The position numbers were made by a program, and so were the translations under genes. From Bradyrhizobium guangdongense (GTDB lineage: Bacteria; Pseudomonadota; Alphaproteobacteria; Rhizobiales; Xanthobacteraceae): DNA of 64,000 nt. This document shows, piece by piece, positions 1-8,465 of the stretch. Within the stretch, counting starts at the first letter, position 1. Every line of letters begins with the position of its first letter. Location: positions 6,778,501 to 6,842,500 of the forward strand of contig NZ_CP030051.1 in assembly GCF_004114975.1 (NCBI RefSeq), read 5' to 3'. The notes under the pieces were generated by a model that saw only the letters and a list, made by a program, of their open reading frames with translations, was not told the origin of the DNA and searched no databases.

Positions 1-690
1 GACGACGTCATCATGGCGCTGTCCTGGTCCGGCGAGCAGCCGGAAATGAAGACACTCGTGAACTACTCCGCGCGCTTTGCGATCCCGATGATCGCGGTGA
101 CGTCGAACGCGGCGTCTTCGCTGGGCCAGGCCGCCGACATCGTCATCGAGCTGCCGAAGGCGCGCGAAGCCTGCCCGCACAATCTGGCACCGACCACCTC
201 GACCATGATGCAGGTCGCGATCGGCGATGCCATCGCCATCGCGCTGCTCGAAAGCCGCGGCTTCACTGCTCTGGAATTCGCCCATTTCCATCCGGGCGGC
301 AAGCTGGGCGCGATGCTGAAATTCGTCCGCGACTACATGCGCACCGGCGCCGAGATTCCGGTGAAGCCGCTCGGCACGAAGATGTCGGATGCGGTGGTCG
401 AGATGTCGGCCAAGGGTCTCGGCTGCGTCTGCATCGTCAATGCTGCGAACGAGGCCGTCGGCATCATCACCGACGGCGATCTTCGCCGCCACATGCGCCC
501 CGATCTGCTGACGGCGCTGGTTGACGAGATCATGACCAGGAAGCCGAAGACCGTGCCGCCCTCGATGCTCGCGACCGAGATGATCGAGGTGCTGAACACG
601 CGCAAGATCACGACGCTGGTGGTAACCGAGGCGAACAAGGTGGTCGGCATCGTGCACCTGCACGATCTCTTGCGGGCGGGCGTGGCGTAA
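1..690 (+). CDS. kdsD: Arabinose-5-phosphate isomerase, KdsD/KpsF family (5'-truncated by window edge)
   Basis: The frame is already open at base 1, so the start and the first half of the SIS domain lie outside the window. The visible 229 residues hold the end of the SIS sugar-phosphate isomerase domain (LAPTTSTMMQ at about residues 62-71, FHPGGKLG near 96-103), then two CBS domains (about 115-229). This order, SIS-CBS-CBS, defines the KdsD/KpsF/GutQ family, which interconverts D-ribulose 5-phosphate and D-arabinose 5-phosphate, the first step towards the LPS sugar KDO. The assignment to kdsD rather than a capsule-specific kpsF is an inference, because the upstream neighbours are not visible. 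A palindromic repeat follows the stop. Confidence 0.85.
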   Translation, partial: DDVIMALSWSGEQPEMKTLVNYSARFAIPMIAVTSNAASSLGQAADIVIELPKAREACPHNLAPTTSTMMQVAIGDAIAIALLESRGFTALEFAHFHPGGKLGAMLKFVRDYMRTGAEIPVKPLGTKMSDAVVEMSAKGLGCVCIVNAANEAVGIITDGDLRRHMRPDLLTALVDEIMTRKPKTVPPSMLATEMIEVLNTRKITTLVVTEANKVVGIVHLHDLLRAGVA

Positions 691-700
691 GGCATCGCTC

Positions 701-740
701 GTCATTCCGGGCGCGCCACTTGGCGCGAGCCCGGAATGAC
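701..740. repeat. Short palindromic repeat, GTCATTCCGGG type
   Basis: Inverted repeat with arms GTCATTCCGGGC and GCCCGGAATGAC around a short GC-rich centre. Related copies lie at 15549-15586, 23327-23430, 48338-48440 and 59122-59224. It sits between two convergent genes and touches the stop codon of the downstream one, so it may also act as a transcription end. Confidence 0.8.
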
Positions 741-1291
741 TATTGGGGAAACCGCGCCGCCTTCTCCTCCAGCGGCAGGCGCAGCCCGTTCGCCAGATAC
801 GACACCGTGCGATAAAAGCCGCACAGCAGCATGATCTCCAGGATTTGCGCCTCGTCGTAATGCGCCGACAGAGCGGCGAACTCGGCGTCGGTGAGGGTCG
901 CGCGGTGATGGAGCGCGTCCACCGCCGCGATCAGGGCCTCCTCCGCCGGCGACCAGCAGGGCGAGGTCGCATCGCCCGCGACCGTCGCGCGGACCTCGTC
1001 CTTCGTGAGTTTTGCCGGACCGGCGAAGACCGCGACATGGACACCCCATTCGTACTCGCATTGGTTCAGAGCACAGGTGCGATCGATGACGATCTCGCGC
1101 TGGCGCAGTGAGAGCGGGCCCGGATCGAGAAGCCCGGCGGCGCGAAACTTCTCCCACGCGCGCGTGTGGGCGGCCATGACCCGGAACAGCACCAGCGGCG
1201 GGGCACCGCGCATGATGCGGTCGAACTGCGCCTGGATCTCCGGGGGATAAGGCTGATCGAGCGGGGCGATGCGCGGCGTCGGGGATGACAT
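740..1291 (-). CDS. Carboxymuconolactone decarboxylase / AhpD-fold family protein
   Basis: A 183-residue protein whose core (about residues 60-110) matches the carboxymuconolactone decarboxylase-like fold, with the signature RTCALNQCEYEWGVH at residues 71-85. The Cys73-x4-Cys78 spacing is not the CxxC pair of AhpD peroxidases, so redox catalysis is not assured; Glu79 and His85 are the conserved polar positions of this subgroup. It is divergent from an HxlR-type regulator, and the 71 bp between them contain two perfect palindromes, so it is probably that regulator's target and may respond to an electrophile or oxidant. The substrate is unknown. Confidence 0.8.
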   Translation of the reverse strand: MSSPTPRIAPLDQPYPPEIQAQFDRIMRGAPPLVLFRVMAAHTRAWEKFRAAGLLDPGPLSLRQREIVIDRTCALNQCEYEWGVHVAVFAGPAKLTKDEVRATVAGDATSPCWSPAEEALIAAVDALHHRATLTDAEFAALSAHYDEAQILEIMLLCGFYRTVSYLANGLRLPLEEKAARFPQ

Positions 1292-1304
1292 GAGCGTCCT
1301 CCTT

Positions 1305-1343
1305 GCTACAATTCTCGTAGCAGCACGCTACATTTTCTGTAGC
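1305..1343. promoter_or_regulatory. Tandem palindromic operator between CMD gene and hxlR
   Basis: Two perfect inverted repeats GCTAC-N7-GTAGC lie at 1305-1321 and 1327-1343, with a 22 bp repeat distance (about two helical turns). They lie in the divergent intergenic region, 14 bp from the decarboxylase-like start and 19 bp from the regulator start. The arrangement fits cooperative binding of two HxlR dimers that autoregulate and repress the divergent gene. The palindromes are seen directly; the binding protein is inferred. Confidence 0.7.
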
Positions 1344-1362
1344 AAGACGCAAGAGGATCGCG

Positions 1363-1749
1363 ATGGCGAAACAGGCAGGGTCTGGGGATCCCCGCGTGCG
1401 CGGCTCGCGCACCGGGCGGCCGATCATGGCGCTGCTCGAGCTGCTCGGCCGACGCTGGAGCCTGCGAATTTTATGGGAGCTGCGCGAATTGCCCCTCACC
1501 TCGCGCGCGCTGCGCACGGCCTGCGACGAGGCCTCGCCGACAGTGCTGCAGGCCCGGCTGACGGAGCTGCGCGAGGCGGGCTTCGTGGAGCTCGGCGACG
1601 GCGGCGGTTACGGGTTGACCGCGCTCGGGCGGGAGTTGTGCGAGACGTTCATGCCGCTGCACCGGTTTGCGGAGAGGTGGAGGTCTTCTCCCTCGCCCCG
1701 CTTGCGGGGAGAGGGTCGGGGTGAGGGGGAGTCTCCGCGAAGACGGTGA
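1363..1749 (+). CDS. HxlR-family winged-helix transcriptional regulator
   Basis: A 128-residue DNA-binding protein. Residues about 23-108 form the HxlR winged helix (LLGRRWSLRILWEL, then the recognition-helix segment SPTVLQARLTELREAGFV and the wing with GLTALGREL). HxlR proteins sense redox or electrophilic stress and usually control an adjacent divergent gene, here the carboxymuconolactone-decarboxylase-like gene. The last roughly 20 residues (from SSPSPRLRGEGRG on) are encoded by a palindromic repeat copy and are probably not part of the ancestral protein. ATG at 1363 is the first start after the operator. Confidence 0.8.
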   Translation: MAKQAGSGDPRVRGSRTGRPIMALLELLGRRWSLRILWELRELPLTSRALRTACDEASPTVLQARLTELREAGFVELGDGGGYGLTALGRELCETFMPLHRFAERWRSSPSPRLRGEGRGEGESPRRR

Positions 1750-1836
1750 CAGTTGGACTCGCGGAGACTCCCCCTCGCCCGATAATCAAGCTGCGCTTGA
1801 CTATCGGCCTCTCCCCGCACGCGGGGAGAGGCGAAG
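1684..1836. repeat. Composite palindromic repeat (CTCCCTCGCCCCGC type)
   Basis: A repeat-rich stretch with nested inverted repeats: CCCCGC-TTG-CGGGG near 1696, the arms GAGTCTCCGCGA and TCGCGGAGACTC, and CTCTCCCCGC/GCGGGGAGAG near the right end. It overlaps the last 66 bases of the HxlR gene, including its stop. Related sequences recur at 23156-23246 and 51221-51307. Confidence 0.7.
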
Positions 1837-1839
1837 AAG

Positions 1840-2283
1840 TCAAGCCGCCGCGACCGTCAAATTTGCCCCATCCACATGCACCACCTTCACCCGTGTCCCT
1901 GCGGGCGTATCCGGACCCGCCACGCGCCAGACCGTATCGCCGATGCGAACGGTGCCGTTGCCGTCGATGATCGGCTTCTCCAGCGTGAACTCGCGGCCGA
2001 GGAGCGCCTCGGTACGCTTGTTGAGGAAGGGGCTGGCGCCGGCGTCGGGCTTCGGCCGGCCAAGCCGGCGCCAAACAGGGGCGGCTGCGGCGGCGAACAC
2101 CGCGAACATCACCAGCTGGATCTGCCACGAAATGACCGCGGTGAACGAGATCAGGCCGACCAGAAGCGCGGCAAGCCCGAGCCAGAACAGGAACACGCCC
2201 GGCGCGACCACCTCTAGCGCCATCAAGATGAAGCCGAAGATCAGCCAGTTCCAGTTGCCGAGCGATACGAACATGTCCGTCAT
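1840..2283 (-). CDS. NfeD-family membrane protein
   Basis: A 147-residue protein with two or three membrane segments in the first 70 residues and a C-terminal OB-fold-like beta domain (about 85-147, with GREFTLEKPI and GDTVWRVAG). This is the short NfeD (YbbK) form that partners stomatin/SPFH proteins in membrane microdomains. It lies 24 bp downstream of an SPFH gene on the same strand, the standard pairing. GGAGG eight bases before ATG supports the start. Its molecular role is unproven in general; it is thought to assist SPFH assembly. Confidence 0.85.
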   Translation of the reverse strand: MTDMFVSLGNWNWLIFGFILMALEVVAPGVFLFWLGLAALLVGLISFTAVISWQIQLVMFAVFAAAAAPVWRRLGRPKPDAGASPFLNKRTEALLGREFTLEKPIIDGNGTVRIGDTVWRVAGPDTPAGTRVKVVHVDGANLTVAAA

Positions 2284-2307
2284 GACACGACCTCCATGCG
2301 CTATTCC

Positions 2308-3312
2308 CTACCCCTGCCGCGGCGGGACCGCCGGCGGCGGCGAGCCGGTCGGGGGCACCGAACCGGTGCGGCGCGCGGCGGCGGTCGCAGAGGCAGCACT
2401 TTCGCCGAACGTCGCCTTCGCGATTTCGCCGATGCCGGCGAGCGATCCGAGCATGCTGGTCGCTTCCATCGGCAGCATGATGATCTTCTGGTTCGGCGCA
2501 TCCGCGAACTGGCCAAACGCCTTGATGTATTTGTCCGCAATGAAGTAGTTCAGCGCGGCGACATCGCCCTTGGCAATGGCTTCCGACACCGCCTGGGTCG
2601 CCTTGGCCTCGGCTTCAGCGAGACGCTCGCGCGCCTCGGCGTCGCGAAAGGCGGCCTCGCGACGGCCTTCTGCCTGGAGGATCTGGCCCTGCTTGGCACC
2701 CTCGGCCCGCAGGATTTCCGACTGGCGCTGGCCCTCTGCGGCGAGAATGTCGGCGCGCTTGACGCGCTCGGCCTTCATCTGCCGGCCCATGGCCTCGACG
2801 AGGTCGGCCGGCGGCACGATGTCCTTGATCTCGATGCGGTTGACCTTGACGCCCCAGGGCGAGACGGCCGCGTCGACGACACGCAAGAGGCGTTCGTTGA
2901 TCTCGTCGCGATGCGATAGCACTTGGTCGAGATCCATCGATCCCATCACCGAGCGGATGTTGGTCATGGTCAGGACCGTGATCGCTTGGTTGAGGTTCGC
3001 GACCTCGTAGCTCGCCTTCGCGGCGTCGAACACCTGGTAGAAGGCGACGCCATCAACCGTCACGGTGGCGTTGTCCTTGGTGATGACCTCCTGCTCGGGG
3101 ATGTCGATCACCTGCTCCATCATGTTGATCTTGCGCCCGACCCGATCGAAATAGGGCACGATCAGGTTCAGCCCGGGGCTCAGCGTCTGCGTGTATTTGC
3201 CGAACCGCTCGATGGTCCAGTCATAGCCCTGCGGCACCGTCTTCACGCCGGCGATCAGCGTGACGATGACGAGCAATACCAGAACAATCGCGAAAATATC
3301 GAAACCGCTCAT
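2308..3312 (-). CDS. SPFH/stomatin-like band-7 protein (QmcA type)
   Basis: A 334-residue protein with one N-terminal membrane anchor (residues about 5-25, IFAIVLVLLVIVTLIAGV), an SPFH/Band 7 domain (about 25-190) and an Ala/Glu-rich coiled coil (about 190-260, repeated AEGQRQ and AEGAKQ-like heptads). Such proteins form oligomeric rings in membrane microdomains and influence membrane quality control. The start chosen is the internal ATG at 3312, which has GGAGGAAAG directly upstream; the frame extends 14 codons further but without a ribosome site. It is co-transcribed with the NfeD-type gene downstream. Confidence 0.88.
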   Translation of the reverse strand: MSGFDIFAIVLVLLVIVTLIAGVKTVPQGYDWTIERFGKYTQTLSPGLNLIVPYFDRVGRKINMMEQVIDIPEQEVITKDNATVTVDGVAFYQVFDAAKASYEVANLNQAITVLTMTNIRSVMGSMDLDQVLSHRDEINERLLRVVDAAVSPWGVKVNRIEIKDIVPPADLVEAMGRQMKAERVKRADILAAEGQRQSEILRAEGAKQGQILQAEGRREAAFRDAEARERLAEAEAKATQAVSEAIAKGDVAALNYFIADKYIKAFGQFADAPNQKIIMLPMEATSMLGSLAGIGEIAKATFGESAASATAAARRTGSVPPTGSPPPAVPPRQG

Positions 3313-3538
3313 CTTTCCTCCAAGGCGGGAAAAGTCTCTTTCCCGCGCTGCCATTGGTCGGGATCAAGACCCTAGCGGTTCAGCAGCCGCTTTTCACGTC
3401 GGTATCGGCGCCATTCTGCACAAGACGCGAGGAGGGGAAATGGTCTCGATTATGTATTTGCGAACGGCTCTTGAAAGCGTGAAGGCGCAGACCTAGCGGC
3501 AAAGACTAAGGGTCATGCTCCTGTCGAAAGCTGAGCTC

Positions 3539-4162
3539 TCAGCCGCCCGCCGCGCGATTCACTTTCCAGGCCAGGACATCGAGCCGATCTGCCCCAAAAA
3601 AGATTTCGCCATCCCAGACGAAAGTGGGCGTCCCGAACACGCCGCTCCCATAAGCCTCCACGGTCCGGCTCGTTAAGGCGTCGCGAACGTTGGGATCATC
3701 TGCCTGCGCGACGATTGCGGGATCACCACCCGCCCGGACGACGGCTTCTCTCAACACCGCCGGGTCGGAAATGTCGCGCTGCTCATGCCACAAACCGTCG
3801 AACACAGCGCTCCGGAAAACCTCCTCGACCCGGCCCGAAAGCAGCGATGCAACGCACAATGCGGGAATCTGATTTGGCCGGTTGGGCCACTTCCAGGATG
3901 GCTTGAAAGGTGCGCCATAGAACGCGGCCATGCGGCGGATGTCCGCCATCAGATAAGCCCGCTTCGGCGGGATGAGCGTATCGATATAGGGCGCCCATGG
4001 CTCTCTGCCGGATTGCAGGTTGAGGATCACGTCGATGAAAATCGGGCGGCCGATCCATTCCACCTTGGTCGCCAAGCCGAGATCGGTATGGCGGACCCTG
4101 TAGTCAGCGAAATAAGCGTACGGTGACCTGAAGTCGTAATAGGTGTCGATTCTTGCTGTCAT
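3539..4162 (-). CDS. DsbA-fold 2-hydroxychromene-2-carboxylate isomerase family protein
   Basis: A 207-residue thioredoxin-fold protein. The opening YYDFRSPYAYFA (residues 8-19) and the C-terminal GVFGTPTFVWDGEIFFGADRL are typical of the HCCA isomerase / kappa-class GST branch of the DsbA family. The CxxC redox motif is absent and the N-terminal Ser13 takes the usual glutathione-activating place. Members isomerise hydroxychromene carboxylates in naphthalene breakdown or act as GSTs; no aromatic pathway genes adjoin, so the substrate here is unknown. Confidence 0.82.
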   Translation of the reverse strand: MTARIDTYYDFRSPYAYFADYRVRHTDLGLATKVEWIGRPIFIDVILNLQSGREPWAPYIDTLIPPKRAYLMADIRRMAAFYGAPFKPSWKWPNRPNQIPALCVASLLSGRVEEVFRSAVFDGLWHEQRDISDPAVLREAVVRAGGDPAIVAQADDPNVRDALTSRTVEAYGSGVFGTPTFVWDGEIFFGADRLDVLAWKVNRAAGG

Positions 4163-4214
4163 GGCTCATGATCTCTGAGATCACAGCGTCGTTGCAACTC
4201 CAGAATGCGCCATC

Positions 4215-5183
4215 CTACTCGATGACCTCGTTCGCGATTGCGAGCAGGTTTGGGGAAAGCGTGACACCTAGCGCCTTGGCTGTCTTTAGATTGATGGCCA
4301 GCTCGAACTTGGTGGGGTTCTGGACCGGCAGGTCCGCCGCCCGCGCTCCCTTGAGGATACGATCGATATAGCCGGCGGCACGGCGGAGCTGCTCGGCGCT
4401 ATCAGTGCTGTAGGACATCAACCCGCCTTCATCGACAAAGGCGCGGATGCAGAACACGGCCGGCAAATGCGCCTGCTCGATCGCCGCCAGCAGCGGCGCG
4501 CGGTTCGCGATGGCGAAGAAGTCCGGCAGCACCAGGAAGCCGCCATCCTTGCGCGAGGCCAGCGCGGCGATCGAAGCGACATCATGCACGGGCGCCGGCT
4601 CGACCGTCACATGCAGCGTCCGCGCGGCCTCCTCCACCGTATGCAGCATCAGCGCCGCGAACGGCGCGGTGGCGGGGTTGTAGACGACGAAGACGCGGGA
4701 CACCTTTGGCGTGACCTGCGTCAGCATCTCCAGCCATTTGCCGGCGAGCGGGCCGTCGTAATCTGTGAAGCCTGTGATGTTGCTGCCGGGATGGGCCAGG
4801 TTCTGGACGAAGCCCTGGCTGACGGGATCGGTGACCACGGCAAATACGATCGGGATCGTCGTGGTGCGCCGGCGCAGCTCCTCCACCGAAGGCGTGCCGA
4901 GCGCGAGCAGGATATCGGGCTTGCGCGCGATCAAATCATCGGCAAGCTGCGCGACGCGCGCGCGATCGCCCGCGCCGCTGCGCCAGTCGATTTCGAGATT
5001 GTCTTGATCCTTCCAGCCATGAGCGGCCAGCGCCTCGGCAAGGGCCGTCCGGCCGATCACGTCATCGGCTGATGTGACAGAGAGCACGCCGAGCCGGCGC
5101 GGCGCCGTCGGCTGCTGCGCCAGCACGGAGGGCGGCCATACCGCGAGTATCCCAAGAAGCGCCAGACAGTCGCGGCGGTTCAT
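4215..5183 (-). CDS. ABC transporter substrate-binding protein, TrpX/YckB-like
   Basis: A 322-residue exported protein with a signal peptide (residues 1-22, ending VLAQ). The body matches the ABC_sub_bind family: GVLSVTSADD at the start of the first lobe, LLALGTPSVEELR, VTDPVSQGFV, and the hinge NITGFTDYDGPL. The family binds amino acids or aromatic compounds in the periplasm, but no permease or ATPase gene lies nearby, so it is an orphan. It follows hemH by 10 bp and probably shares its transcript; a link to haem synthesis is not implied. Confidence 0.8.
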   Translation of the reverse strand: MNRRDCLALLGILAVWPPSVLAQQPTAPRRLGVLSVTSADDVIGRTALAEALAAHGWKDQDNLEIDWRSGAGDRARVAQLADDLIARKPDILLALGTPSVEELRRRTTTIPIVFAVVTDPVSQGFVQNLAHPGSNITGFTDYDGPLAGKWLEMLTQVTPKVSRVFVVYNPATAPFAALMLHTVEEAARTLHVTVEPAPVHDVASIAALASRKDGGFLVLPDFFAIANRAPLLAAIEQAHLPAVFCIRAFVDEGGLMSYSTDSAEQLRRAAGYIDRILKGARAADLPVQNPTKFELAINLKTAKALGVTLSPNLLAIANEVIE

Positions 5184-5193
5184 GGAGCGCTCC

Positions 5194-6231
5194 TCAGATC
5201 CAGCCCTGAAGCTCGCGCAGCACCAGCGTACGGATCACGTCCATGCCTGGATCGCTGTCGTTGAGACAGGGGATCGCGGAAAATTGCTCGCCGCCATTGT
5301 GCTTGAAGATCTCGGCATTCTCCTGCGCGATCTCCTCCAACGTCTCGAGGCAGTCGGCGGAAAAGCCCGGCGTCACCACCGCGATGCGGCGCACGCCTTC
5401 CTTTGCCAACCGCTCCATGGTCTTGTCGGTATAGGGCTGCAGCCACTCGTCATTGCCGAAGCGCGACTGGAAAGTCAGCAGCAGCTTTGTTTCATCCATG
5501 CCGAGCCGACGGCGCAGCGCCTCTGTCGTGGCGATGCAGTGGCTCTGATAGGGATCGCCCTTCTCGACATAGGATTTCGGCATGCCGTGGAAGGAAGCGA
5601 CGATCAGTTCGGGCTGGAACGGCAGTGTCGCCAGATGCGTCTCGATCGAGACAGCCAGCGCCTCAATGTAGGCCTCGTCCTGATAATAAGGCGGCGTCAC
5701 CCGGAGCGTCGGCTGGTTCCGCAGGCGGGCGAGCACACGGAACACCTCGTCGCAGACGGTCGCCGAGGTCGAGGCGGAATATTGCGGATAGAGCGGAACC
5801 GCCAGGATGCGCTCGCACCCTTTCGCGATCAGCGCATCCATGCCCGCCTTGATCGAAGGATTGCCGTAGCGCATTGCCCAATCCACCACGACATGGGGAC
5901 TATCAGACAGCGCGACGGCGAGCTTGTCGGCTTGCGAGCGCGTGATGGTCTTCAGCGGCGATTCGTTTTTCTCGTTGTTCCATATCTTCTGGTAGTCGAG
6001 CGCCTTGGTGCGCGGGCGGCTGCGCAGGATGATGCCGTTCAGCACCAATTGCCAGATCAGTCCCTGGTCCTCGATGACACGGGCGTCCGACAGGAATTCC
6101 TTGAGATAGACCCGCACGCCTGCGGCATCGGCGGTGTCGGGCGTGCCGAGATTGACCAGCAGCACGCCAACGCGCGGCTGGGCCGGGGGCGTTGCCTGCT
6201 TCGCGGTCTTGAGGGGGGCTAGGGTCGTCAT
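5194..6231 (-). CDS. hemH: Ferrochelatase
   Basis: A 345-residue protein matching ferrochelatase along its length: GVLLVNLGTPD near residue 22, the catalytic-His segment SFHGMPKSY in the middle, and SFQSRFG.DEWLQPYTD. It inserts Fe2+ into protoporphyrin IX, the last step of haem synthesis, at the inner membrane face. ATG at 6231 is chosen; a TTG twelve codons upstream also opens the frame but looks less likely, and the shorter form has the usual family length. No C-terminal Cys cluster for a [2Fe-2S] centre is seen. An ABC-type binding protein gene follows after 10 bp. Confidence 0.95.
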   Translation of the reverse strand: MTTLAPLKTAKQATPPAQPRVGVLLVNLGTPDTADAAGVRVYLKEFLSDARVIEDQGLIWQLVLNGIILRSRPRTKALDYQKIWNNEKNESPLKTITRSQADKLAVALSDSPHVVVDWAMRYGNPSIKAGMDALIAKGCERILAVPLYPQYSASTSATVCDEVFRVLARLRNQPTLRVTPPYYQDEAYIEALAVSIETHLATLPFQPELIVASFHGMPKSYVEKGDPYQSHCIATTEALRRRLGMDETKLLLTFQSRFGNDEWLQPYTDKTMERLAKEGVRRIAVVTPGFSADCLETLEEIAQENAEIFKHNGGEQFSAIPCLNDSDPGMDVIRTLVLRELQGWI

Positions 6232-6311
6232 AACCAGTTGCGTCGCGCGTTGCTCCGAACTTGTCAAGATGAGCCCGGTTTCGCTAGGGTCCCCCCAGCG
6301 GGGGAGGAACG

Positions 6312-6710
6312 ATGACGCTCGCGGAATGGTGCGTGCTCGGAGCGTTACTGCTCTATCTCGTAACGATCGCCTCGATCAAATGGATCAGGTTTCGCGGCTT
6401 CGACAATTCCCGACCGCGCGATCCCGCCTTCTATCAGGACGCCATCGCGCATCGCGCGCTCGGCGCCCACCAGAACGGGATCGAGACCTTTCCGTTCTTC
6501 GCTTTCGCCGTCCTGCTCGCCGAATTCCGCGACTCCCCGCAGCGCCTGATCGACGAGCTCGCGGTGCTGTTCCTGATCGTGCGGATCGCCTATGTGCTGA
6601 CCTATCTTGGCGACCGCCCGACGCTGCGCTCCATCCTCTGGAGCATCGGCTTTGCGATCAATCTGGTGATTTTCTTCATGCCGATGTTGAAGCGGCTGCT
6701 GCCGGCGTGA
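6312..6710 (+). CDS. MAPEG-family membrane protein
   Basis: A 132-residue protein with about four membrane helices (roughly residues 5-22, 55-70, 80-100, 105-128). The segment RALGAHQNGIETFPFFAFAVLLAE is the typical MAPEG region, with the Asn-Gly and Glu that contact glutathione in eukaryotic relatives. Bacterial members are glutathione- or lipid-related membrane proteins of mostly unknown function. GGAGGAAC precedes the ATG. The gene is divergent from hemH and convergent with the NicO transporter gene. Confidence 0.85.
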   Translation: MTLAEWCVLGALLLYLVTIASIKWIRFRGFDNSRPRDPAFYQDAIAHRALGAHQNGIETFPFFAFAVLLAEFRDSPQRLIDELAVLFLIVRIAYVLTYLGDRPTLRSILWSIGFAINLVIFFMPMLKRLLPA

Positions 6711-6733
6711 GCTGATAAAATTGTAGGTGGCGC

Positions 6734-7831
6734 CTAAAAACACGTCGTCCGCTCGGCCGCGATATAGCCGAACAACAGGCCCGCTCCGAACAGCAGCACG
6801 AGGGCGGCGGCGCCGAGTTCGAGGCCGCGCATGAACAGCGCGCCGCCGCCATCGCTGGCCCCACTCAGGCGGGCGGCGATGTCCTTGGCGGAAACGGCGA
6901 CGACCGCGATGGCGGCAACCGTGATCGCAGTGCCCAGCCCCATCAGGAAGGTCGCGGCGATGCCGGCCCAGAACAGGCCCTGAGCCAGCGCGAACACCAG
7001 CACCAGGATCGCCCCCGAGCAGGGGCGGATGCCGACGGTCAGGATCGCGGCAAAGCCGCGGCGCCAGCCGCCGGGGCCGGCGAGTTCGCTTGGGATTGGT
7101 CCATGGGAATGGCCGCAATGCTCGTCGTGGACGTGATCATGCCCGTGGTTGTGACGGGCGTGCGCGTGGTCGTGATGATGATGATCGTGCGCATCATGAT
7201 GATGGCTGTGATCATGGAGGTCATGCGGCACGCCCGCGATCGCCGGCACCGGCTGCGTCGCCTGAAGCGCGCGGATGAAGGTTCGGCCCTTGATCCAGAC
7301 CAGGCGCAGGCCGAACAGCGCGATCAGAGCATAGCTCGCGATCTCGATCGCGCCCTCCGCCTTGCACATGGTTCTGGCGGTGGCGTTCAAGATCCAGGCC
7401 GAGATGCCGACGATCAAGATCGCCACCAGCGACTGCATGAGCGCCGAGGCGAACGACAGCACGATGCCGCGCCGGGCCGTCTCGCGGTTGGCGACCAGAT
7501 AAGAGGCGATCACCGCCTTGCCATGCCCGGGCCCGGCCGCATGGAAGATGCCGTAGGCAAACGAGATGAAGAGCAGCGTCCACACCGCCGAGCCGTCGGA
7601 TTTCGCGGCGCGGATGGTAGACGACATCTGGCGATAGAACTCGGACTGCTTTGCCAGCAGCCAGCCGATGATACCGCTGGCCTCGGGCTCGGCGGCCTGC
7701 GCCGGCTTCGGCGCGCCGAACGGGTTTTGCGCGAAGACCTCGTGAAGCACGGCATCGGCTGAGCTCACGACCAGGAGCACGGCTGTGCAAGCAATCAACC
7801 CGCGCACGAGGGGCGACAGATGCGGCTTCAA
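6734..7831 (-). CDS. NicO-family nickel/cobalt transporter with His-rich loop
   Basis: A 365-residue membrane protein with about six membrane helices and the family signature FHAAGPGHGKAV near residue 95 and VGIRPCSGAILVL in the second half. A cytoplasmic or periplasmic loop between them holds more than twenty His residues alternating with Asp, typical of Ni/Co handling (RcnA/NicO type). There is no ATG at the beginning: the best start is TTG at 7831, with GGTGGA six bases upstream, and it overlaps the stop of the DUF1007 gene in a TTGA junction, which implies translational coupling. It could export or import the metal; context does not decide. Confidence 0.85.
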   Translation of the reverse strand: MKPHLSPLVRGLIACTAVLLVVSSADAVLHEVFAQNPFGAPKPAQAAEPEASGIIGWLLAKQSEFYRQMSSTIRAAKSDGSAVWTLLFISFAYGIFHAAGPGHGKAVIASYLVANRETARRGIVLSFASALMQSLVAILIVGISAWILNATARTMCKAEGAIEIASYALIALFGLRLVWIKGRTFIRALQATQPVPAIAGVPHDLHDHSHHHDAHDHHHHDHAHARHNHGHDHVHDEHCGHSHGPIPSELAGPGGWRRGFAAILTVGIRPCSGAILVLVFALAQGLFWAGIAATFLMGLGTAITVAAIAVVAVSAKDIAARLSGASDGGGALFMRGLELGAAALVLLFGAGLLFGYIAAERTTCF

Positions 7832-8460
7832 GGGCAATCCACCGTGATCTTGTTGGCGAACATCATGCCGAAATTGGCGTTCGGGCCGTCCGTGAAGGTC
7901 TGCTCGTTGAGCTTTTGCGCGGTCGCGGTGCCGTCGCTCGGGCGATCGAGCTTCATCTGGCAGGCCGAGGGCGCGCCGACCAGCTTGACCGGATTGTCCT
8001 TGGCCATCTGGAAATCGATGAAGAAGGAGCGGTCGAACACTTCGAGCACCAGCTGCTTGGGCTTGACCGGGTTCTTCAGCGGCAGGGTGAAATGCAGCGT
8101 CAGCACGGAGTCCTTGTAGTCGAGGAAATAATCGACCGGCTCCTGGAAGCGCTCTTTCTTGCCGTCGGCCTTCGCGAAGGTGAAGTAGGCATATTCCTTC
8201 AGGGACTCGACGTTGGTCTGCGCCAGCGGCACGAGTTCCTCGCGGGTGTAAGCGCCCTTGGTCTTGTTCTCGAGCCCCTGCACCGCATAGGCCGAGAACA
8301 TGTCGTCAAAGGTCCAGGCATGGCGCACGCCGGTGATCGAGCCGTCCTCGGCGTAGAGCAGTTCGCTGGTCGCCGTGATCCAGACATGCGGATGCGCGCG
8401 CGCCACGCCTGACGCGAGCATCATGGCGGCGACGAGCAGGAGTCCCAGCAGGGCGCGCAT
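7828..8460 (-). CDS. DUF1007 family periplasmic protein
   Basis: A 210-residue protein with a cleavable signal peptide (about residues 1-22, ending ARA) followed by HPHVWITA, the family's start and a possible metal-binding His pair. DUF1007 proteins nearly always sit beside NicO/RcnA-type metal transporters, as here, and are thought to be periplasmic metal-binding partners. The stop overlaps the transporter's TTG start, and the upstream M3 peptidase gene ends 5 bp before this start, so all three form one operon. Confidence 0.85.
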   Translation of the reverse strand: MRALLGLLLVAAMMLASGVARAHPHVWITATSELLYAEDGSITGVRHAWTFDDMFSAYAVQGLENKTKGAYTREELVPLAQTNVESLKEYAYFTFAKADGKKERFQEPVDYFLDYKDSVLTLHFTLPLKNPVKPKQLVLEVFDRSFFIDFQMAKDNPVKLVGAPSACQMKLDRPSDGTATAQKLNEQTFTDGPNANFGMMFANKITVDCP

Positions 8461-8465
8461 GCCCG

